This document shows, piece after piece, positions 23,601 through 35,938 of a stretch of DNA of 36,119 nt. Each line of letters begins with the position of its first letter. Positions within the stretch are counted from its first letter, which is position 1. Source of the DNA: Nephromyces sp. MM_2019 (Eukaryota; Apicomplexa; Aconoidasida; Nephromycida); NCBI GenBank assembly GCA_015657535.1, contig JADHZB010001804.1, positions 9,758 through 45,876 on the forward strand. Reading direction: 5' to 3'. The notes under the pieces were generated by a model. That model was given only the letters and a program-made list of their open reading frames with translations, did no database searches and was not told where the DNA came from. A program made the translations under genes and the position numbers.

Positions 23601-26136
23601 TAGAGAAGCAATACCTAGTGAAAACTAACTATACTACAACTTCAAAACTTTTTAAATTTTTTATTTCATTAACCTGTATAATTGAGTGCCTAGTTAAGTG
23701 GGCAAGTTTCAGGTACATTACATCAACTGTGGACTCCAAATCTAGTTGGTTATTCGCAATCCCATTATTATTACCTACTGCTTTGTTGTACTTTTGCTGT
23801 CTACCCCACACAATGAACTTCTTTGCCTTCACATTCAAGGTATTCATTACACATTATAATCATTAATTCAATGTAATACAAATAAAAGAGCAAATAAAGC
23901 ACCCATAATTTATTTATTCTAGCATCAAATTGACACACAGCATTGAGATAGATAAATTCAAAATAATATTACTATACTAGCTTTTAAGGCAAGAAAAAGA
24001 TGATAAGATGTGTCAAAAGAATACCTTTATAAACATATACAGAAAACTGTTCATACTGTTACGAACTATATACAATGTGGGATACAATCCCAAACATGAG
24101 AACCTAATCATAATGAATTCATTCAGCACAACCACCTCATCCATACTCTTATAACCATAAACTTTTCTTAACAAATGACCGCACTCACACACTAATTAAA
24201 TATAATTACATGTTACCTATATATTTACAGCCTTATCACATATTCTTTAATATTCTTAATTGGCCAAAACACCGAATACATAGCAAAATGGCGCTCTTTT
24301 GTCTAGCTGTCTATATATCTATTGCAGGATTGATTGTTGGGCTCATATCTACCATTTTTTGGTTAGTTTTTTCATTTTTATTTGTCTTGAACACAAAATT
24401 TGTTTTGGTTTCGCCCCTACTATACAAGACGTATGCATTTTGTACGAAATGGGGTACACATTTCAAACAAAATAAGATTTATAGCGGAAAAGGGGATAAT
24501 AATCCGAAAATAATTGCATCCTTCTTCAAAAATTTGTTGAACATTGATGTAACATACATACACACACTAGTCCCCTTCCTAGATCGTTTGTGGTACGTAG
24601 ACGAGTTTCAAGATTTTGTGTCAAAAAACAAAACAGAACCATTTGACCAAGATATGGAGAGTTTACCTACAAATAAATCTTCAGATACCACTGCTCACTC
24701 ACCATTCAATTTTATTTTTTTTTGGAAGAAAAAGAAAGCACTCACACAAAGTTATAGGTTTATGGGTAGCAGCGGGGGCTTATTGAGTGATGCTATCAGG
24801 GATAAACATACTAATTATAAGATAGAATTCTCAAACAATCAGCACGATAATGAAACCTCAAACACGGATAGGAGTTTGAAATCTATATTGGCCTCACGTG
24901 TCAATATGGATGATACACACACTATGAACTTTACCTATTTCAATCAGCCAATTGATACAAGCAATAGAGAGCCTAATAATGTGGATATTGCCAACCCTTC
25001 TATACATCGATTTTCTGTTTATATAAAGGGTAATTTGTTTAAAGCGGAGAATGAATCTCAACACAAAACACACGTTACACGCAACATACCAGGCATACCC
25101 AAGCTTAGATTTATCAAAAGTTGGAGGGGGGAGAGGGCTACACTCAGTAAGGGTGAAATGGGTGTAAATACAGTCGAAAATTCTCTTTCACGCTCATTTG
25201 GTAGGTTTACTTTTTGGAGATCTCACAATGTTTCTGAAGGTTAGTATTTATATCTATTTTATGGATATGTTTATGTTAAAGTTATTGGCAACATTCTTAT
25301 ATGTGTTATTGATTAGTAATTTTGTTTTAAGTAGGTACGAATGAAGCAATGAGTTGTGTGTAATTAGCTCAGATTGATTATATAATTATTTAATCAAGAC
25401 TCCGTTATTTTTTTATTTTTTTTATTTTATAGAAACACTCTTATCGGAGGCAATTGAAATGAAAGAGAGGGAAATATTTAATTGGTTTGTAAAGATGATC
25501 GATTATCGTTATACACTCCTACTCTATGAAGTATATAACACACATCAAGGTAAATCTGGTTTACACACACAAAATTAGGATAATTATCATTCATAAAAGA
25601 AATCTCTGTATACACAACTACACATACATATCCTAAAATACTCATCACCGAGTGATCTTGAGCAGTTTAGTTAATGAATAAATAATCCCATGCGACACAC
25701 ACATACACCTACATAAACTAATAAATACATTGAATACACACGCTCACAATTTTTATTTTTCTTTCTGTGGTGAAACAAACATATTAATGCTTTTTCATTT
25801 CATAATACAATCAGAGACTCCAACACCTACATCTGTGTTTGATAATGATGATTACATGAAACCAATAGCAATAGAGCCCCTCGACTTTTACTCTAACACA
25901 CACCCAGAAACTTCTCCAGATTCACCCATTTTCCTGGAAACACCTTTTTCTGAGAGTCAAGTGGAAGATATAGAAGTTGTTATAAGTCCACGTTTTCTAT
26001 ACATTTTGGAAAAAATAGACGAAATAGAGGTATATGCCAACCTTTGTATACAATACACGATACTTACATACTAGTGTGCAATTATAGGAGAGTTTCTATA
26101 TTATGATACCTTGTGTATATATTTTTCAATTCGGGT

Positions 26137-26167
<31 letters not shown>

Positions 26168-27345
26168 TTGCTTCAAAAGATTTACAATGTGTATAGTTTC
26201 CATACGTTATATGTTTGATTGTTTACTTGTATTACTTACGAATAACCTTAAATAGACTATACTTTTTATTTACATCAATGTAACTAAACATTCTAGCATT
26301 ATAATTTCCTATAGACTGTTCAATACACACTCCCTATAAGAACAATTAAATACACACACACTCCTAACAAATATGTATACATCATGTAAACACACAATCC
26401 ATCCAACTGATATACAAATTACTCTATATATATATATATATACTCCTAAAATCAAGATTACACACACAACTTATCATGATTCAACACTAGTGAATAGCCT
26501 CTTTAACACACTACATATATACAACACAGGACCACTTTTTTCTATGGAGAAGAGAATTCTGGAAGTTGATGAATTATGTGGATCATTATTTACAGCCTCA
26601 TTGGAGTAATTTCAAATTTTCTGAGAATCAAACACATTCTCAGCTTCAACTTTTACACACACAGTATTCATTTATAAGCTATCCTACATCACCCCCTAAC
26701 CCACCAGAACCACCATTTAAGCCCAACACACTCTTGAAATTATGCAACCTGAAAAAAACATTAACACACAACATTGGGCATACACATGGTCGAAATGAGA
26801 CAACACATCACTCACATAACATATTTAATGATGAATCTACTCACTCTTTACCACCCCTCCAGATTACAACAGATGAACAAAAATGTGTAGACGATATATC
26901 TACTGTTGATCAAACCCCTATAAGTCATATGGAACAACTCATTAATGCATGTGTGTTCGATTTTCACCATCTTACACACAAATCAATAAATTCTATATTT
27001 CTTATTGACTTACTTTTTGGTACATTTTTGTCTATATCTTTGCTTATGTCATATAGCTTAGCCCTAACAACAGCCACTGAGCATGCATTTTTTAAATTAA
27101 TTAGTAATTTCACTCTGTGTGTAGCGTCATTACATAATTTAGGTGTGTGTACACCCTTGTATGACATTACATACACAATAGTAGATGTAGATATATTTTG
27201 GATGAAAATGAGTTTTACGTTTTTGGTGTATTTAATTTGTCTTGTAATCTTTAGTATATTTATTTTTTTAGGCTGGTCTAGATATATATATAATAATAAT
27301 TTGTATAGGAGCAAATTGACAACACACATCTTAAACCAAAAATAG
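20658..27345 (+). CDS. Ankyrin-repeat multi-pass membrane protein, Akr1-like layout, no DHHC domain seen
   Basis: Ten exons join in consistent phase: 20658-20831, 21497-21558, 21893-21977, 22435-22734, 23093-23159, 23469-23839, 24231-25239, 25433-25549, 25815-26029 and 26530-27345, giving 1071 residues. Residues 1-230 form about seven ankyrin repeats, with GWTPLMITV, LSPLHYACECGKLEAAKMLV and GWTPLHWATLRGHARICVYL as clear cores. Hydrophobic segments follow at about 290-310, 322-341, 374-394 and 395-417, then a ~535-residue polar loop, then segments at 954-979 and 1024-1049. Ankyrin repeats plus four TMs, a cytosolic region and two TMs is the arrangement of Akr1/HIP14 (ZDHHC17) S-acyltransferases. 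Their catalytic DHHC cysteine-rich domain should lie in that loop, but the loop has only about four Cys, no CxxC and no DHHC. So it is a domain-lost relative, an unrelated ankyrin/TM protein, or I missed an exon. The last acceptor (acacag at 26529) has a poor pyrimidine tract and is the weakest junction. Confidence 0.75.
26137..26164. repeat. (TA)n microsatellite in the last intron of the ankyrin gene
   Basis: An uninterrupted run of about 14 TA units lies in the intron between exons 9 and 10. It is likely length-variable. Confidence 0.9.
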
Positions 27346-27571
27346 CTTGTCAATAATCGTAACCACAATAGCTTAACATGTATCTAAAAACAGCAAACTA
27401 CTCTAAAATTTCAAATTCTCAACTACTTTAGGTGTGCTCTTAATAATAATCAACATTTGAGCTATTGAAATTATCTACATATATCTATAATTGTAATTTT
27501 ATTATCTATATGTTGTTAACATTATCTATATACACATATAACTATATGCTTATGATACATATATTGTATGT

Positions 27572-27665
27572 TATATTTATGTTGGTGATATTAATACATC
27601 CAACCATAAGCATATATTTATGTTGCTGATATTAATACATCCAACCATAAACATATATTTATGTA
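27572..27665. repeat. 41-bp tandem repeat, about 2.3 copies
   Basis: A unit starting TATATTTATGTTG and containing GATATTAATACATCCAACC repeats at 27572 and 27613, with only a couple of differences between copies (for example g/c after GTTG). A third copy starting at 27654 matches for about 11 bases and then diverges. It lies about 230 bases after the stop codon of the ankyrin gene, so it may fall in its 3' UTR. Confidence 0.85.
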
Positions 27666-28489
27666 TTTAATTATGTGATATTCGTATTATAAACACAATT
27701 ATACTATTTTAATTATTATATAAAATATCTTACTTTGATTTTTTACATTTCCACATATTTTGATACTTAATACATGTAAGGCTTATATATTAGGTTTTTA
27801 TGTTAAAACTTTTTTTATGAAATTAGTAACATTGCACTAATAGCACTAGCTCAAATGAGGCACAAATGTCTGTAAAGATCTATATAAAAAATCTTTAAGC
27901 TATGTATCTATACAACTAAAAAGTTTGCTCAAATATATACAGTTGGATATATAGTATGTGACTTATTAATTTGCTCAGCCAATTGATTTATTCAATTCTT
28001 ATGAATTTGCTAAATCGATTTAAATTTATAATTAGCTAGAAATATATATTTTAGCGTCAAACCAGCACAAACACACAAAAATAGCTCTATACTATGAAAT
28101 CCAATTTAGATATTATATATACTGTTTTTTTAACACGTTTGAATGTATTTAATTATATTTTCACTCTATATTTTTTTATATGCTTACATTTTTTACATAC
28201 CCACTAGACGTAAACATTTAATAAACGCAGTTTGTATTATCTATACAGATCTAGGGCTTACAAACATCTTCAAGTGCAATTTAAATTTAGTTTATAAACA
28301 TATTTAAACACATTTACACTAAAATGATACAGCTTCATACATTCAAACACATTTACACAAAATAAGTTTTATAGCAACAGTTTAATAAAGTAAAATATGA
28401 ACTAGCTAGAATTTGTTCAAACTTTTTATAAGTATGTATGCAGACTTTAATTTTCACAAACTATACACTTATAGCAATGTTTATTATTT

Positions 28490-28720
28490 GTATGTATGTA
28501 GTTATGTGAATTTGTGTGTGTATGTGGAATGTTTATGTTTTATAGCAATGTGCGAGTGTGTGTGGATGTTAACTAGAGTGTATATGATAGGAATATAGCT
28601 GTGTGTTTTAGTGTAAATGAGGTAACGTGTGTATGTTTTCTAGTAATCAATTAACACAGTGTGTGTGTAAGAACATATTTTGTGTCTGTGTGTGAACTTT
28701 GTGCTGAGTGTGTGAGCATG
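28490..28720. repeat. TG-biased low-complexity patch
   Basis: The + strand is rich in TGTG/GTGT words here, resembling the block upstream of RPS4 but shorter. It is degenerate and noncoding by appearance. No function can be read from it. Confidence 0.5.
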
Positions 28721-30179
28721 TAATATCTATATTTGCATTATAAATAAGAATACAAATTTAATGCTAAATATAAGTCACTAAAATTATACAAAATAAATTT
28801 CTGTGTAAGATATAATAATAGTAGTATAAATATAATAAAATTTAAGCTCTGCTGCTGCGTTATTTCCAAACCAAAATCAAATTGATCATATAAACAAACA
28901 ACTCCTTTAAAAAATATATTTTAATATTTAAAAGTAATGACTATTGACAAATCTCTTTGCAGTGCATATATAAACACACACATTTGAAATTTATAAAGGA
29001 AAAATTTCAGCACATATAATTGTTTGTTCAGGACTTTGAGGTGTTTTATCACCATTTTAACAATCTTCAAAACAATATTGCCTATACATCACTTAAATTG
29101 AACACTGCTTAGCTAAATATAACCAAGCTTGCAATTATACACACTACAAAGGTATTCAACATATTTTGCACATAATCATAATGCAGATTTATATTATACA
29201 CGCATGAGTTACATATATAAAAATCATTACTCATATATATAGCACACATAAATTTCATTGTATATATCTTAAGTAAGTAAATGCCACACACATGTATGCT
29301 AAACATAAACACAACACATAAATGTTACGTGTACATGCATTATTTGTATAAATTTTACACACACGCATGTTTAATATATGAATATGCAATATAACACTCA
29401 TAGAGACAAACAAACACGAATAAAACAAACACAAATTGTGAAATTAATCATTTTCTGAAGCTCCTTTTACACTTGTTTTAAATTTACGCAAATTTTAATT
29501 TTGAATAACGCTTAAACATAAAGGCAGTATGTATATATAAACAATAATAACTATTACACACATACATATACAAATTATATACCTAAATATGTTATTATCT
29601 ATACCTATATATACTAAAATACACTCCATACACATTGTTAACATATATATATATATAATAGCTGCTGTTGAATCGCACATTCATTGAATATATATATATA
29701 TATATATTTAAAAGCACACACATACATATCTACAAACATTTACTCAAATATCTTCACCCACGCATATTTAAACAAATACATTTTAAAACACACGTTTACA
29801 CACAAACCTTTACATACACACACTTAGACACACTTAATTTGCCGTTGATAAAAACATAGTGCTTCAATATATTGAATTATTAACTATATATATATATATA
29901 TATATACAAATTTATTTAAAGTTTTTATTGTATCTAAATTAAAACAAAAAGTTAGCTTTACACACAGTTTAGTCTTGATGTAAAGCATTAAATTTTTGAT
30001 TCGGGAAAATCTAACTATACACTATTTTTGTCATATATGTAATATCAAATTTATTTATTATTGTATGTGTAATTTAAGATATTTATTGGTTAAACGATAA
30101 TTGACATATCTATACAATAGTTCTGAAAATATGTATCACACTTGTTTGATATAATATATATTTCTAAATACAATCTTGC

Positions 30180-30884
30180 TGTGCATATATCTATACACAC
30201 ATACACACCTATAATTATCCACACACAAATAATACATGTATGTGTAGCTAAACACATTGACCTATAGTATATTTTCTAGATACTATTAGACTTTCTAGAC
30301 ATTGTAATTTGATTACCGACACTAAAAACATAGATAATACACACACACAAAAAAAACCTACACACTTGAAAACATACACCCTATTATACTTATTTATCCA
30401 ATCTCTAAACACAAAAACACAAACACAAATACATGAACATCCAACTTAGTATGACTTTACAATAACCCATGATATCTAAATAAATTTCATATAAGTATTA
30501 ATTATCTCAACACAAATTTTAATTATACATACCTCACAAATTGAAAATGTATAAACATTTTACACACCCAAGAAAGATGCACTCAACTACGTTTAACAAT
30601 CCACCCAACACTACTACTCAACTACACCACAAACACCAACAACACACCCTACACGCTCACAACATTCCTGATACATTTTACACACCCACAACATACCACA
30701 CACACCCCACATACTTCAAACACCTTATACATACATTTTACACCATGCACGCACACACCCAACGAATAGACAAAACACCTAATATATCCATGATTCTTAC
30801 CTACTCCCTCTTACTTACATAAACTACACACATTTACACACTCTAATTTAAACATAACACACATTTACATTTTAGATATTAAAT
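30180..30884. repeat. CA-biased block upstream of the SHIPPO gene
   Basis: The + strand has very many ACA/CAC words and almost no TG runs (acacacacacaaaaaaaacc near 30340), continuing to just before the ATG at 30885. A 93-codon frame inside it is Thr/His/Pro-rich simple sequence and not called. It probably overlaps promoter and 5' UTR. Confidence 0.5.
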
Positions 30885-33800
30885 ATGAGTAGCCCACAAA
30901 ACCTCCGAGTTTTATCTACCATTAAATCGGAACCAAAATGGTCGATTAGAGGCCGAACTACTGAACAATCTCACAATCAAATGGTGCCAGGGCCTGGTGC
31001 TTATGAAAATCAACTTACACACAAAGGTGGTATCAAGTGAGTGCTTTACACTTCACACTTTAATCACTCATACACACACACACACATTAGCTCACACAGA
31101 CAGACACACATTCGCAAACACAGACAAACACACATACATACATACATACATATACACAGACACATACACACCCACTCACCACTACCCAAAACATAAAATT
31201 TCTATAGTGAGGATACCACTTGAATTGGTGTTTATTTTGTCTATCAAGTTTTGTTTGCTTTGTGTATTACATCTAGTATGTTGTGTGTGTTTTTTATGCA
31301 TCAAATATGTGCATTAAATAACGTGTGTGACATGTGTGTATTATTTACATATAAATCCTATGATGTATTATGATTTATGTGCTATGAATCTGTTTCATAT
31401 ACATATGTTTTTGTGTTTTTAGTGTGTGTGTATGGTGTTGATATTTAGTCTGATGTGTGTGTATTGTATAGCGTCTAAAAACACACTTTTATTCAACTCC
31501 CAATGTGTGTGTAAATGTTCCCCTAGATTTTCGACCATGCCTCGAACAGATGCACACACTGAAATTACACCAGGCCCTGGTGCTTACACACTCAATCTTA
31601 GCTCTGACACACCCCAATGGACTCTGGCCAAACGCCTGGAAGATAAGAAAACTGAACAGCCTATAGGCCCAGGCTCTTACACACCAAACTATTCGAAATA
31701 TTATCATACACTTACTAACTCATTCTCTAAGGCCACACGTAATAATTTAGGTAAAAATGAACATACACCTGGGCCATCTTCATATAATCCCCAAGAAATG
31801 AAGGCTTCAATTGAATATACGTACTGTTTAGACATACCTCTACACATTTATACACCTGTACATACAAATATGCACACACATATATCTGCAACACAAAAAC
31901 CTGCATACACAAAACCCTATACCGATACACACTCATAAACACAAAACCACAAAAATCCTGTACCTAAAAAAACCTTTACACACACCTATACACACAAAAA
32001 CCTGCACACACCAAAACCTTTACAGACAGATCTAAAAACACACACATCTGCACATACACACACATATTATAAAATAGTGCTCAAGCACAATATCTATATA
32101 TATACACCTACATCTAGAGATGCTTTCATGCACCAATATGTCTTTGTACACACAAGTCTCAAAATCACTTTTATACATAACTACATCACACACACATCAC
32201 CAACACACATCTATTCACCACCAAACTATGCACACATAAAACAGTACATAATCCATTCATACAGTCGCATTGATCTCACTAAACTAATAGTGCATAGACA
32301 CACATATTTACGCACAGTGCAATACATAGACACATACATTACCATATATATATATATAATCATTACTCTCTATGTAATTATAACCATTAACCTATATAAG
32401 CGTTCATCATGTGATTATACACATGACAATAACCTTATATCTACACACATGACTATACACACGCATGACACTATACACACACATGACACTATACACACAC
32501 ATGACACTATACACACACATGACACTATACACACACATGACACTATACACACACATGACACTATACAGACACTACCCAATACATATACATTCCCCAATTT
32601 ACACATCCACACCCCACAATGCACACACATATACAATCCCCACTCCAATCCACACATACATACACTTCCCAATGCATATATATACACTCTCTCCAATGCA
32701 TACACATATACACTATCCAACACACACACACCCACCCTTCAAACATACACACACACATATATATATATATATATACATATATATATTTGTTTGTGTGTGT
32801 GTAGTATTTTAGGAAAACCCTCAATTCAACCAAGTTTAGGTATACACACACCTGGCCCAGGTGCCTATGAGCCCAAATATAATGATTTCACCCCAAAATT
32901 TACAATGAGTGGAAAAATACGCATACACACTGAGAGTAATAATTTTCCTGGCCCTGGCCAATACACACTTAAGAGTACACTTGATGGAAGTAAAGCAACT
33001 AGGTGTGTATTGTATATATGTGTGTGTGGTATTGTGTGTGTGTGCGGTTGTGTATGTGTATGTGTAGCTGTATATATGTGTGTGTTGTGTACATTTATAT
33101 GGTGTGCTTTATATGTATATAGCACTATATGTGTGTGTGATGTGACGCTAAGTGTATGATGTGGTTTTATATATTTATGTGTGTTAATTTGTAATTTTTG
33201 TATGTATGTGGAATATATAGGTATGGTGTGTGTTTGATATGTATATATAGGGTATATATATTCCATATCTACATGTTTTTAAGATGTTTATGTATATACA
33301 TGTAAGTCAAGATGCGTATGTATATACATGTGTGTCAAGATGTGTATGTATATACATTTATATGTACATGACTGCAACATATCCATATTTTTGCATAAAA
33401 TTTGATCATTATAGTATGGGTGGCAAAACAATAAACAGTACACACACAGTGCAAAATAAAGCACTCCCTGGGCCTGGTAGCTATGAAATTAAGCCAATTT
33501 TCGGCAATGACACACACCCACCTATATTCGGTAAAGATAAGCGTATTAGAGATGCACCAAATGTTCACTCACCTGGGCCTACGTTTTATAATATACACAC
33601 TGAACTAGGCTCTTCCCCACAATGGAAGTATGTGTAATTGCATGTGTGTGTGTGCATGTGTGTGTGTGCATGTGTGTGTGTGCATGTGTGTGTGTGCATG
33701 TGTGTGTGTGCATGTGTGTGTGTGCATGTGTGTGTGTGAATGAGTGTGTGTGTGAATGAGTGTGTGTGCATGTGTGTGTGTGATTGAGTGTGTGTGTGAT

Positions 33801-34744
33801 TGAGTGTTTGTGAATGAGTGTGTGTGTGAATGAGTGTGTGTGCATGTGTGTGTGTGAATGAGTGTGTGTGTGAATGAGTGTGTGTGTGAATGAGTGTGTG
33901 TGCATGTGTGTGTGTGATTGTGTGTGTGTGTGATTGAGTGTGTGTGCATAAATGTGAATGCAAGCATATATATATATATATATAGCAATTTATTTATCTG
34001 TGTATGTATAATTGAATGGATGTGATGACAGTTTATATAAATATTTGTTTTGAACGGTGTATATACGTTATAAATTTCTATATAAAGTATTAGAAGTATT
34101 CTTGTTCATAGGCTATATATGTGTGTTACATATTTGTGTGTATATATATATAATGACTAGGTTTGGTACATCTAAGAAGGCAATTGGTGGCGTAACACAA
34201 GATCTACCTGGTCCAGGTTTTTACACACCCAAATATAATGATAAAATAGTTACTCCGTAAGTTATTACATTTTATTACACATTATAACATTTCTTACACT
34301 TTTACAACTCACCAAAATGATATAAACTATTTAGAACATCAGTATGAGATAATATATACCAGCTTTATATTATTTATAAATCTTATTATGATTTTATATC
34401 TTACAACAATTGTGTGTGTTTGTGTGTATGAAGTATACTAATCATTCATCCAATTAAATTATATATTATGAGTGTTTTATTATTTTTAGACTTAAAATTA
34501 CTGGCCCAACCCAACAATCCTCTAGCCAAATTTCACCTCTTCCAGGTTAATACACATTTATTAATGTGTGTATAATGAATTATTTCAAAAACTATTTAAT
34601 TATATATAAATTTGTGTGTAATTCTGTTTCTTTATATTTTTAACCAACAATTTTAGATCACTACAGTCACACATTTGCATATATATATCTTTAAATACAT
34701 TTAGACACATACACACTATTTATATAAATAAAGAATCACACGCT

Positions 34745-34778
<34 letters not shown>

Positions 34779-35798
34779 TATTTATGAACTGTTTATTTAT
34801 GAACTACAGCATTATTATTTATATACTTATAAACACATGCCTAGATGTATATACACTTAAGAGCTCTTTCACACATAATACACATTTAATACCTAATTAT
34901 ATATATAACACACACACCTACACAAACTATAACAGGCCCCGGCTATTATACTGAGAAAGAACAATCCATATCAAAGATGTGGACATTTAATAAACAAGAA
35001 CGTATGACACTCAACTCACACACTAGTTTTGCCCCTGGGCCAGGTCATTTAAAATATATTTACACACACATACAAATTCAATAAGATTTATACTTAAATC
35101 CAACAAACACACACACAATTCAGAAATATATATATATATAAGCATAAACACACACAAAATCTACCAAAACATATAGATTTCAACCCAACACATACACACA
35201 CGAAAATCTACCAAACGATTTAGATATAAACATAACTTATATACACAATGAGAAAAAAATGTATATTTAAACTCAACATATATACACACACATAACTTAC
35301 CAAATAACAATCAATTTCATCAACCCAACATTAAAACACAAAGTTAAAACAAATTTTCAATCCTATAATCAAAATATATTCAATTCTCTACTTTTGAAAA
35401 TATGTGTATATGTAAATGAATTCTTTATAAATACTTATTTTAAGTGTGTACACATCTTGTTTATGGGTACAAATTTCTAAAGGCATTTAGAAGAATTCCT
35501 TTATATATATAGGGTTAAATATATATATATAGTTAATGTATGCAAATGTGTATGCCTAAGTGTATATATATGTGTATATTTTTGTGTGTATATATTTATA
35601 GGTACATATAATATAACAAGAAAACCTGCTGGCCCACAATGGTCGATATTAGGTAAACCACACGAAGACAATATGTAAGTCAATTTTTGTTTGTATTCTA
35701 CTTATAAATACATGTTTTACATATATTTATATATACCAATACACATATACATACGAACACCCAAATACTCATACACCTACGCAATTATCTACACATCT

Positions 35799-35837
<39 letters not shown>

Positions 35838-35938
35838 CATATATATATATATTTACACATATAATTTGACATTTATGTATATAAAATAATAGGGCTGAGA
35901 AAACTCAAAATATTGGATTAATGGTTTCGAGTTTTTAA
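30885..35938 (+). CDS. SHIPPO / sperm-tail PG-rich repeat protein, nine exons
   Basis: SHIPPO (STPGPGAY) repeat proteins associate with microtubules, axonemes and, in some protists, the cortical or apical cytoskeleton. I join 30885-31036, 31527-31820, 32805-33002, 33415-33627, 34161-34256, 34490-34545, 34936-35043, 35602-35674 and 35893-35938 into 411 residues. Eleven PGPGxY-type motifs start at residues 35 (PGPGAY), 66 (PGPGAY), 97 (IGPGSY), 132 (PGPSSY), 165 (PGPGAY), 197 (PGPGQY), 233 (PGPGSY), 268 (PGPTFY), 302 (PGPGFY), 336 (PGPGYY) and 370 (PGPGTY), spaced about 31-36. Partner segments W/F-x-hydrophobic-x-GK ([21 protein letters not shown]) lie between them. Introns 1-5 are all phase 2 and cut at the equivalent place, just before the hydrophobic residue of that segment. 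Introns 6 and 7 fall within the PGPG motif itself (P|GPG and PGP|G type). The introns carry CA, TG and TA tracts and minisatellites. No membrane segment or signal is seen. Confidence 0.9.
32464..32571. repeat. 18-bp minisatellite in SHIPPO intron 2
   Basis: The unit CATGACACTATACACACA recurs at 32464, 32482, 32500, 32518, 32536 and 32554, essentially perfect apart from the edges. Degenerate copies precede it from about 32446. Because 18 is a multiple of three, all frames stay open across it, giving artefactual His/Thr-rich peptides. Confidence 0.95.
33281..33364. repeat. 28-bp tandem repeat, three copies, SHIPPO intron 3
   Basis: AAGATG starts copies at 33281, 33309 and 33337, each followed by a variant of GTATGTATATACATG and GTC. 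It ends about 50 bases before the acceptor of exon 4, in the zone where a branch point would be expected. Confidence 0.85.
33641..33955. repeat. TG-rich 14-bp minisatellite in SHIPPO intron 4
   Basis: CATGTGTGTGTGTG repeats with a 14-base period at 33641, 33655, 33669, 33683, 33697, 33711 and 33725. It then passes into variants containing GAATGAGTGTGTG and GATTGAGTGTGTG to about 33955. The array begins only 13 bases after the 5' splice site of exon 4 (GTATGTGTAA). Antisense frames through it give His/Thr-rich artefact ORFs. Confidence 0.92.
34747..34775. repeat. (TA)n microsatellite in SHIPPO intron 6
   Basis: An uninterrupted TA run of about 14 units lies in the intron between exons 6 and 7. 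Confidence 0.9.
35803..35834. repeat. (AT)n microsatellite in SHIPPO intron 8
   Basis: An uninterrupted AT run of about 16 units lies in the last intron, followed by a second short TA run near 35842. Confidence 0.9.

Larger units (their letters stand above)
27346..30884. other. Gene-free region between the ankyrin and SHIPPO genes
   Basis: No credible gene is visible in this 3.5-kb stretch. It is AT-rich with a 41-bp tandem repeat near the left end, a TG-biased patch (28490-28720), several TA runs (29643-29658, 29690-29708, 29885-29906) and a CA-biased patch leading into the SHIPPO start. Short ORFs here are Thr/His/Tyr-rich translations of simple sequence and are not called. Confidence 0.5.

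Noticed and set aside
26530..26610. DH and HY residues in DHFFLWRREFW and VDHYLQPHW looked like a DHHC remnant
   Set aside because: There is no cysteine in the segment, none of the surrounding CxxC pattern, and no NCVG-type continuation; the resemblance is only a few letters.
32077..33159. Long + strand frame with a THDTIH hexapeptide repeat
   Set aside because: The hexapeptide is the 18-bp minisatellite read in frame; only the part at 32805-33002 is coding, as SHIPPO exon 3.
32446..33955. CRISPR-like arrays
   Set aside because: The units are contiguous tandem repeats without unique spacers, inside introns of a eukaryotic gene.
33579..33988. Three overlapping - strand His/Thr-rich frames
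   Set aside because: They are translations of the TG minisatellite and partly antisense to SHIPPO exon 4, with no non-repetitive conserved part.
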